A stretch of DNA of 9,743 bases, from NCBI GenBank assembly GCA_035478715.1, contig DATIJK010000015.1, forward strand, positions 1 to 9,743, given 5' to 3'. The stretch comes from JAICLK01 sp035478715 (lineage in GTDB: Bacteria; Patescibacteriota; Saccharimonadia; Saccharimonadales; UBA4665). Numbering within the stretch: position 1 is the stretch's first letter; every line of letters begins with the position of its first letter. A model generated the notes under the pieces. It made no database searches, was not told the origin of the DNA, and was given only the letters and a program-made list of their open reading frames with translations. This document shows positions 1 through 4,389 of the stretch, piece by piece. The position numbers and the translations under genes were made by a program.

Positions 1-74
1 GCTCCGCTCTTTTCCCATAGAGCGTAGATGTCTGATTCGTAATGCTGCGGTTCGTATACCTTGGACAGCTTCAT
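1..74 (-). CDS. valS: valyl-tRNA synthetase, N-terminal fragment (runs off window)
   Basis: The minus strand reads ATG at 74-72 and stays open to the window edge, giving 24 codons plus two bases. The peptide starts MKLSKVYEPQHYESDIYALW and continues with EKSGA. This is the typical N-terminus of class I valyl-tRNA synthetases, where a Y-P...E..IY.LWE.SG.F segment precedes the Rossmann fold. The enzyme charges tRNA-Val with valine in the cytoplasm and edits threonine. The HIGH and KMSKS motifs lie outside the window, so the call rests only on the N-terminus. A purine-rich stretch (GAAGG) sits four bases before the ATG and could act as a ribosome binding site. The gene lies downstream of tsaD on the same strand, but a 262-bp gap with its own structured leader argues for separate transcription. 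Isoleucyl- or leucyl-tRNA synthetase is possible but fits less well. Confidence 0.72.
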   Translation of the reverse strand, partial: MKLSKVYEPQHYESDIYALWEKSG

Positions 75-122
75 AGCGCCTTCGCTTCTTAATAGCAGGG
101 GCTGCCACATTTTGCACATTTT
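75..122 (-). repeat. valS proximal leader: 9-bp tandem repeat and small hairpin
   Basis: Between the large leader hairpin and the valS ATG, the minus strand has GCAAAATGT twice in tandem. It then has a short stem TGGCAG/CTGCTA (one G-U pair) around a CCC loop, followed by the purine-rich ribosome-binding region. The small hairpin sits close to the ribosome entry site and could affect translation. No open reading frame of note is present. Confidence 0.35.
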
Positions 123-192
123 GCCCGAAAGTCTCCGCTCCGATGCTCACGTACCCTTAAGTACGCTGCGCTTCGGTGCTCACCTTTCGAAC
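123..192 (-). ncRNA. structured 5' leader element of valS (long imperfect hairpin)
   Basis: Read on the minus strand, nine bases at 192-184 (GTTCGAAAG) pair with nine at 131-123 (CTTTCGGGC) through seven Watson-Crick and two G-U pairs. Inside, the arm folds almost completely: GC/GC, an A-A mismatch, CCGA/TCGG, A-A, GC/GC, G-A, CA/TG, a bulged G, then CGTAC/GTACG closing a six-base TTAAGG loop. A purine-rich asymmetric internal loop (GTGA against GGAGA) separates the outer and inner stems. The two arms also read as imperfect direct repeats (GTGAGCACCGAAGC and GTGAGCATCGGAGC). The element ends 48 bases before the valS ATG. Leaders of aminoacyl-tRNA synthetase genes are often regulatory, so a cis-acting role is plausible. 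I do not see a T-box consensus (TGGNACCGCG). The function is inferred; the pairing is read directly. Confidence 0.5.
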
Positions 193-234
193 AAACTGCA
201 CTAAAATATGAAAGCCCTCAACGCTTAGTTAATA

Positions 235-240
235 CTTATA
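235..240 (-). promoter_or_regulatory. candidate -10 box for valS
   Basis: The minus strand reads TATAAG, five of six matches to the sigma-70 -10 consensus, about 160 bases upstream of the valS ATG and upstream of the leader hairpin. No good -35 box is seen at the usual distance, so this is tentative. The surrounding stretch 241-336, between this box and the tsaD stop, contains an interrupted inverted repeat (CACCTC at about 247, GAGGTG at about 276) but no clear T-tailed terminator for tsaD. Confidence 0.25.
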
Positions 241-336
241 GGTTATCACCTCTGTAAATAATTTGCTACTGATTCGAGGTGGCCGGATAATGCCAGTATT
301 TCACATGAAAAATTAACAGGGGTAGATAAAAACACT

Positions 337-1407
337 CTACATGCTAAGGTTTGGTGCGATTTCCAGGGAGTAGGGATTTGCTTTCGGCTGGTCCAGTATT
401 GCTTTATAGCATCCTAGCGTTGCGATCATCGCGCCGTTGTCAGTGCAAAGTTTCAGGTCAGGGTATTCGATAGGTAAGGGAAGTCGATCATCCAACATCT
501 TACGTAATGCACGGCTGGCAGCAACGCCGCCGCCGATAATTATACTTTTCGGTTGGAACTCGTCACAGGCAAGGGCAGCCTTATCGACAATCGTTTCGAA
601 AGCGACACGTTGGAAGCTAGCTGCAACGTCGGCTTTCTGAGCGTCATTGAGCAGCTCTGGAAGCTTTATTGATGGAAAAGTGTAATCTTTACCGACTTCA
701 GCCTGTGCGGCCCTTAAAACTGCTGTTTTGAGCCCGGAGAAACTGAAATCATACTTGCGTTCCATATGCGCTTTGGGAAATTTATGCGCTTTTGGATCGC
801 CTTCAGGAGCAAGTTTGTCTACGCTGACACCGCCAGGGTAGGGGAGTCCGATTATCTTCGCGACTTTATCAAATGCCTCGCCAATGGCATCGTCACGGGT
901 TTGGCCGAGCAAGGTGTAATCAAAATGGTTCCTGAATAGCACCAACTGGCTGTGGCCGCCGCTAACGATTAGCCCCAACGCAGGAAATACAGGGGCTTTT
1001 GAAACAAGTTGATATTCCTTCGGAAGAGTAGGGGATTGCTCAGTCAGGAAATTGACATACAGGTGCGCCTCGACATGATTAACAGCGTATAACGGCTTGT
1101 TTTTGGCTATCGCGAGAGTCCGTGCGGTCAAAACACCTATCAGCAAACTCCCGCCAAGACCCGCACCATAAGTTACGGCGATTGCATCGATATCGTCCCA
1201 GCTTAATTTCGCCTGTTCCAGTGATTCCTCGATAACAGGGATGATGACTTCGATATGGCTTCGTGCGGCGACTTCCGGTACGACGCCACCGTATTTCACG
1301 TGCAAATCCATACTGCTCGCCACCGTGTTACCTAGCAATTTTTTGCCGTCTTGAACTATTCCAACCGCGGTTTCATCGCAACTCGTCTCAATGCCCAACA
1401 CAATCAT
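337..1407 (-). CDS. tsaD: tRNA N6-adenosine threonylcarbamoyltransferase TsaD
   Basis: TsaD transfers the threonylcarbamoyl group from threonylcarbamoyl-AMP to A37 of tRNAs that read ANN codons (t6A), working in the cytoplasm with TsaB and TsaE. The 356-residue product is slightly longer than the usual 335-345. It opens with GIETSCDET (5-13), the ASKHA phosphate-binding strand pair typical of the Kae1/TsaD family. The metal-binding histidines are in NHVEAHLY (H111, H115), followed by VSGGHSQL (148-155), the DAIGEAFDKVAK segment (173-184), FSFSGLKTA (221-229), GGGVAASRALR (292-302) and CTDNGAMIA (321-329) with the metal-ligand aspartate D323. All expected motifs are present. The ATG at 1407 gives the canonical start MIVLGIETSC; there is no Shine-Dalgarno and the -10 box ends seven bases upstream, so the mRNA is probably leaderless. 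The stop is TAG. valS follows on the same strand. Confidence 0.97.
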   Translation of the reverse strand: MIVLGIETSCDETAVGIVQDGKKLLGNTVASSMDLHVKYGGVVPEVAARSHIEVIIPVIEESLEQAKLSWDDIDAIAVTYGAGLGGSLLIGVLTARTLAIAKNKPLYAVNHVEAHLYVNFLTEQSPTLPKEYQLVSKAPVFPALGLIVSGGHSQLVLFRNHFDYTLLGQTRDDAIGEAFDKVAKIIGLPYPGGVSVDKLAPEGDPKAHKFPKAHMERKYDFSFSGLKTAVLRAAQAEVGKDYTFPSIKLPELLNDAQKADVAASFQRVAFETIVDKAALACDEFQPKSIIIGGGVAASRALRKMLDDRLPLPIEYPDLKLCTDNGAMIATLGCYKAILDQPKANPYSLEIAPNLSM

Positions 1408-1414
1408 ATGGCAA

Positions 1415-1444
1415 ATTCTACCACAAGAGCGTGAAAGGTGTTAA
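1415..1444 (-). promoter_or_regulatory. tsaD promoter, probably leaderless
   Basis: On the minus strand TTAACA (1444-1439, five of six to TTGACA) is followed after 18 bases by TAGAAT (1420-1415, five of six to TATAAT). Seven bases then separate the -10 box from the tsaD ATG. A transcription start at the usual distance would fall on or next to the ATG, and no ribosome-binding sequence is present, which fits a leaderless mRNA. Confidence 0.55.
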
Positions 1445-1480
1445 TGCGTTTGCAAAAAGCGTCAAAAGGTGTAGTAGTGA

Positions 1481-1509
1481 TTGACAAATTGTCAAGCTTA
1501 TGCTAAATT
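1481..1509 (+). promoter_or_regulatory. strong sigma-70-like promoter with -35 inverted repeat
   Basis: TTGACA (1481-1486, perfect) is followed by 17 bases and TAAATT (1504-1509), with TG at 1501-1502 making an extended -10. The start point would be near 1516, leaving an A-rich leader of about 38 bases before the ATG at 1554. TTGACA-AAT-TGTCAA (1481-1495) is a perfect 6-bp inverted repeat covering the -35 box, which could be an operator. The same promoter, changed at only four adjacent bases, recurs at 9517-9546. Confidence 0.7.
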
Positions 1510-1553
1510 AAAGAAGTTAATAAAGCATTGCGCTAAAACAAAAATAAAACAAA

Positions 1554-2672
1554 ATGACCGAAGAAGTTCCATTCGCTAATAGAGTCCCGATGTATGAATT
1601 ACCACCGGATGTGCTTGCTGCCGATCGAGCTGCATCGCTAGCTTTTGTTGGTCAGCGTACCGGTGAAATGCCAAATATTCATGCGGTACCGCACGCCCCC
1701 GACGCGATGGGGAATGCTGGTTCCGGTCAGATCGATGATTATTCATACTTGGATATGTCTCCGTATCCACCGCCTCCAACGTATCAGCATATTGAAAGTT
1801 TTACGACACATGACGAAACTATGTATCCGGTTTGGTTACGCCCGGATCCACGGGGTGGTTCCAGCACTCCGGGCGCTGTTCAAGATCGTCGAACACATGC
1901 TGAGCATCCGGCTGATACCGATTCATGGGAAAGCTGGTATAGGCCGCGCAAACCCGGCAGTCCAGCTCCTTCGCGAAATACTGCGAACAGCCAGGATGGT
2001 GATACTTTGGTGCAATCAGCGGTCCAAACAGGGGACGAAACTGCGGCGATTCCTGCATATCAAGAAGAGTTTGATGGCGTCGGCGCATCTGCGGTGGATG
2101 ATGTCGGCTCATTAGACGCATATCGCAACAGGGTTCGCCAGTATGCAAAGACGTATGGCGTCCCGATGGATGAAGCCCAGATTCTGAAAGAAGCCCAGCG
2201 CCAGTTAAAGCGGGATAAGAAACCCGGCATGTTGCAGCGTGCGAAGAATCGCTGGTTCCAATTGGAAGGTGGTAAAGATGATCATCGCATCGTACATGAA
2301 CGTGATGAACCGTATTGGATAGACGCGTATGTAAAGGCAGTCGGCGACACCGCACTATGGGGTGCCGGCTACCCTGGTGCTGTTAATTCTGCCAAAAACA
2401 AACAAGAACTCCCGGCAATGACTCCGGATGAAGTATACGATTATGACGAAGGCACGGGCCCGCACCGTGGTACCGATGAGATGAAACAGCAAATGCAGGA
2501 ACGCTACACGGAATGGCGTGAAGGAGTCCGGGCACAAGAACGAAGAATGCGCATCGCTAATTTTTTAATAGGCGCATATCTTACTTTGCCTGAACCATTG
2601 CAAAATGCTGTGAATAGAGCAGTTGACAAACGCACTGCCGCAAAAAGCAAAGCCAAAGTCGCTGCAGCGTAA
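1554..2672 (+). CDS. hypothetical protein, disordered N-terminal half, basic tail
   Basis: I do not recognise this 372-residue protein. It has no signal peptide and no clear membrane segment, so it is probably cytoplasmic. Residues 1-180 are rich in Pro, Gly, Ser, Asp and His (for example SPYPPPPTY at 69-77) and are probably disordered. From about 185 to 235 it becomes charged and probably helical (QILKEAQRQLKRDKK, 209-223). Residues 250-300 carry aromatic and acidic patches (EPYWIDAYV; DEVYDYDEG). Residues 305-360 look helical, with a mildly hydrophobic stretch (IANFLIGAYLTL, 334-345). The end is a Lys/Ala tail (KRTAAKSKAKVAAA) like those of nucleic-acid-binding proteins. The ATG at 1554 is chosen because an upstream promoter fits. 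No Shine-Dalgarno is visible; the leader is A-rich. The N-terminus (MTE...PMYELPPDVLAADRAA) resembles the frame at 9552, behind a near-identical promoter. The stop is TAA. Confidence 0.85.
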   Translation: MTEEVPFANRVPMYELPPDVLAADRAASLAFVGQRTGEMPNIHAVPHAPDAMGNAGSGQIDDYSYLDMSPYPPPPTYQHIESFTTHDETMYPVWLRPDPRGGSSTPGAVQDRRTHAEHPADTDSWESWYRPRKPGSPAPSRNTANSQDGDTLVQSAVQTGDETAAIPAYQEEFDGVGASAVDDVGSLDAYRNRVRQYAKTYGVPMDEAQILKEAQRQLKRDKKPGMLQRAKNRWFQLEGGKDDHRIVHERDEPYWIDAYVKAVGDTALWGAGYPGAVNSAKNKQELPAMTPDEVYDYDEGTGPHRGTDEMKQQMQERYTEWREGVRAQERRMRIANFLIGAYLTLPEPLQNAVNRAVDKRTAAKSKAKVAAA

Positions 2673-2682
2673 TCCTCGCCTC

Positions 2683-2711
2683 TGGAAAATAGCCGTTTAA
2701 ATACGTATACT
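2683..2711 (+). promoter_or_regulatory. candidate promoter for the Mur ligase gene
   Basis: TGGAAA (2683-2688, four of six) is followed after 17 bases by TATACT (2706-2711, five of six), about 95 bases upstream of the ATG at 2807. The -35 is weak, and read-through from the gene ending at 2672 is equally possible, since no T-tailed terminator lies between them. Confidence 0.35.
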
Positions 2712-2728
2712 TAAGTGGTCATGAATAC

Positions 2729-2760
2729 CGCTCGATGATCAGTGGGTTAATTTCCGAGCG
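2729..2760 (+). repeat. inverted repeat in the Mur ligase leader
   Basis: CGCTCG (2729-2734) and CGAGCG (2755-2760) form a perfect 6-bp stem around a 20-base loop. No T-run follows, so it is not a standard terminator. A perfect 8-bp palindrome, CGTATACG, lies at 2767-2774, and seven of its bases (CGTATAC) also occur at 2704-2710. A regulatory role is possible but unproven. Confidence 0.3.
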
Positions 2761-2806
2761 TTGTTTCGTATACGATGTTTAATGATCAAGGAGTGTTTTA
2801 AACGGG

Positions 2807-4171
2807 ATGAATCCGCGCAGTATCGTAAAAAAGATAGTACCTAAAAGCTTGTTCGTAAAAATTGAGCCTTACGGGCATCTGGTCGAAGCGATGGCCGAAA
2901 ACGTGCTGTTCGGGTTTCCGACACATGGGCTGAAAGTTATCGGCGTAACGGGAACGGCAGGCAAAACAACTACCTGCACATTGATTGCGCATATGCTGCG
3001 CGAAAATGGTTATAAGGTGGCAATGATGACTACCGTCGCAATGGATTACGGCGATGGCAAGGGCTTGCAGCCGAATTCAACGCGGATGACATCGGTCGGG
3101 TCGCTAAAATTACTCAAAGCCGCCAAGCGGATGAAAGCTGCCGGTGTAGAGTGGCTTGTTTTAGAAACTACCAGCCACGCGCTGGCACAGCACCGGGTGT
3201 GGAGCGTGCCGTATAGCATCGTGGCATACACGAACCTGAGCCATGATAATGTCGACTATCACGGGACTTTTGAGCGGTATCGCGAAGCTAAATTGATGCT
3301 CTTTAAGCAATGCGATCGCAACAAGAAGGGGCTTCGCACAGGCGTTGTGAATGCCGATGACGAGAATGGGCAATATTTCAGCTCAGCGATAACAAAATCG
3401 ATCAATTATGGGATTAAAAATGGCGATTTACAGGCTAAAGATGTTTCGCTGACACCTTCCGGTAGCAGCTTCAAAGCCAAGCTGCTTGATACCGAATACA
3501 ATATCAACTGCAATCTGCCAGGGGAGTTCAATGTGTACAACACCTTATGTGCGATTGGCGTCACGAAAGTGGCAGGTTTGAGTAAAGAGCAGATCGAAAA
3601 CAGCATCGCTAGCCTCAAAAGCGTCGAAGGGCGCATGAATACTATCGAAGAAGGTCAGAAGTTCGGGGTTATCGTGGATTACGCTTGTACGCCGGATGCA
3701 TTCGAAAAAGTGTTTGCGGCTATTAAACCGGCGGTGCAGGGGAGGATTATTACAATGTTCGGCTCAGCCGGGCGACGCGACGAACTGAAGCGGCCGATAC
3801 AGGGCGAAATCGCTGGCAAAAACTCGGACATTATTATTTTGACCGAAGAAGACGACCGTGACCAGGACGGTCTGAAGATACTCGATGATATCGCCAACGG
3901 CGCTGAAAAAGCCGGCAAAGTGAAGGAAAAGGACATGCTGTTCATCCACGACCGTGAGGAAGCGGTAAAGAAGGCGATCGAACTGGCCCGACCTGGCGAC
4001 ATGGTACTGCTACTCGGCAAAGGCGAAGAAAAACAGATCATAACGAACAAGCCGGACTACAAACCGACCCCCGGCCACATATATAACGAATCAACGGACA
4101 CAATCCGCCGTCCATACAACGACTCAGACGTCGCCCGCGCGGCGCTCAAATCGCGCTTTCCAAGCAAATAG
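2807..4171 (+). CDS. MurE-type Mur ligase lacking the N-terminal domain
   Basis: Mur ligases join an amino acid to UDP-MurNAc-peptide with ATP in the cytoplasm; MurE adds the third residue of the stem peptide. The 454-residue product has the P-loop VTGTAGKTTT (47-56), ETTSHALAQHRV (120-131; MurE has E.SSHAL..GRV), TNLSHDNVDYHGT (142-154), YREAKLMLF (158-166) with K162 at the usual carbamylated-lysine position, EFNVYN (240-245), GRM (275-277), DYACTPD (291-297), FGSAGRRDELKRP (318-330) and GKGEEKQ (404-410). Typical MurE has about 490 residues with the P-loop near 110, so the N-terminal UDP-binding domain is essentially absent. The specificity loop DNPR of meso-diaminopimelate MurE reads EDDR here, keeping the arginine (R351). 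The usual His of DYAHTPD is Cys294. The start is supported by AAGGAG at 2788-2793, rather far (13 bases) from the ATG. A MurE-like ligase with a changed substrate is equally possible. Confidence 0.88.
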   Translation: MNPRSIVKKIVPKSLFVKIEPYGHLVEAMAENVLFGFPTHGLKVIGVTGTAGKTTTCTLIAHMLRENGYKVAMMTTVAMDYGDGKGLQPNSTRMTSVGSLKLLKAAKRMKAAGVEWLVLETTSHALAQHRVWSVPYSIVAYTNLSHDNVDYHGTFERYREAKLMLFKQCDRNKKGLRTGVVNADDENGQYFSSAITKSINYGIKNGDLQAKDVSLTPSGSSFKAKLLDTEYNINCNLPGEFNVYNTLCAIGVTKVAGLSKEQIENSIASLKSVEGRMNTIEEGQKFGVIVDYACTPDAFEKVFAAIKPAVQGRIITMFGSAGRRDELKRPIQGEIAGKNSDIIILTEEDDRDQDGLKILDDIANGAEKAGKVKEKDMLFIHDREEAVKKAIELARPGDMVLLLGKGEEKQIITNKPDYKPTPGHIYNESTDTIRRPYNDSDVARAALKSRFPSK

Positions 4172-4189
4172 CATTTGCTTCAGCAAATG
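4162..4189 (+). other. two mutually exclusive hairpins at the Mur ligase stop
   Basis: AAGCAAAT (4162-4169) can pair with ATTTGCTT (4173-4180) over an AGC loop. CATTTGC (4172-4178) can instead pair with GCAAATG (4183-4189) over TTCA. The shared middle arm makes the two folds exclusive. The TAG stop (4169-4171) lies inside the first. Only a loose AT-rich stretch follows, so this is at best a weak terminator. Confidence 0.35.
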
Positions 4190-4293
4190 ACGGCTTCATT
4201 TAATTGCTCGAAGATGGGTTTTTGGCGGCAGGGCAGGCTGGACAAATTTTGCCCGATATAGTTGCCAGGTGCGCATAGGTATGTTGTATTAAA

Positions 4294-4335
4294 GAATACA
4301 ATATTATCGGTGTCCGAATACAAATATCGGGTATC
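4294..4335. repeat. imperfect tandem repeat (about 22 bp) in the convergent spacer
   Basis: GAATACAATATTATCGG begins at 4294 and GAATACAAATATCGGG at 4316, giving two adjacent imperfect copies in the spacer between the converging genes. The first copy also forms the right arm of a hairpin, TTGTATT (4284-4290) with AATACAA (4295-4301). No reading frame is seen in this spacer. Confidence 0.4.
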
Positions 4336-4363
4336 AGAAATTGCTCAGTGTAAATTTTTGTCT

Positions 4364-4384
4364 TCTAGCATGGGTTCTGCTAGA
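4364..4384. terminator. candidate weak terminator hairpin between convergent genes
   Basis: TCTAGCA (4364-4370) and TGCTAGA (4378-4384) form a perfect 7-bp stem with a 7-base loop, just past the stop of the large minus-strand gene. On the plus strand it is followed by TAGTTTTA; on the minus strand there is no immediate T-run. It could help end transcription from either side but lacks a proper U-tract. Confidence 0.3.
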
Positions 4385-4389
4385 TAGTT

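Noticed and set aside
75..240. T-box riboswitch upstream of valS
   Set aside because: The T-box core (TGGNACCGCG), a clear specifier loop and a terminator hairpin with T-run are not visible. Only a generic structured leader is supported.
1645..2115. A 156-codon plus-strand frame inside the 1554 gene
   Set aside because: It is a +1 shadow of the longer frame with no ribosome-binding site and an unlikely Met/Ile/Arg-rich composition.
1819..2355. A 178-codon minus-strand frame inside the 1554 gene
   Set aside because: It overlaps the better-supported plus-strand gene, which has a near-consensus promoter, and its Cys/His-rich peptide looks like an antisense artefact.
3679..4050. A 123-codon minus-strand frame opposite the Mur ligase
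   Set aside because: It is Ser/Phe-rich antisense of conserved Mur ligase motifs, with no promoter or start signal.
4284..4301. Intrinsic terminator formed by TTGTATT/AATACAA
   Set aside because: The stem is AT-rich and no T-run follows on either strand.
4294..4335. CRISPR-like repeat
   Set aside because: There are only two adjacent imperfect copies with no spacer between them and no cas genes nearby.
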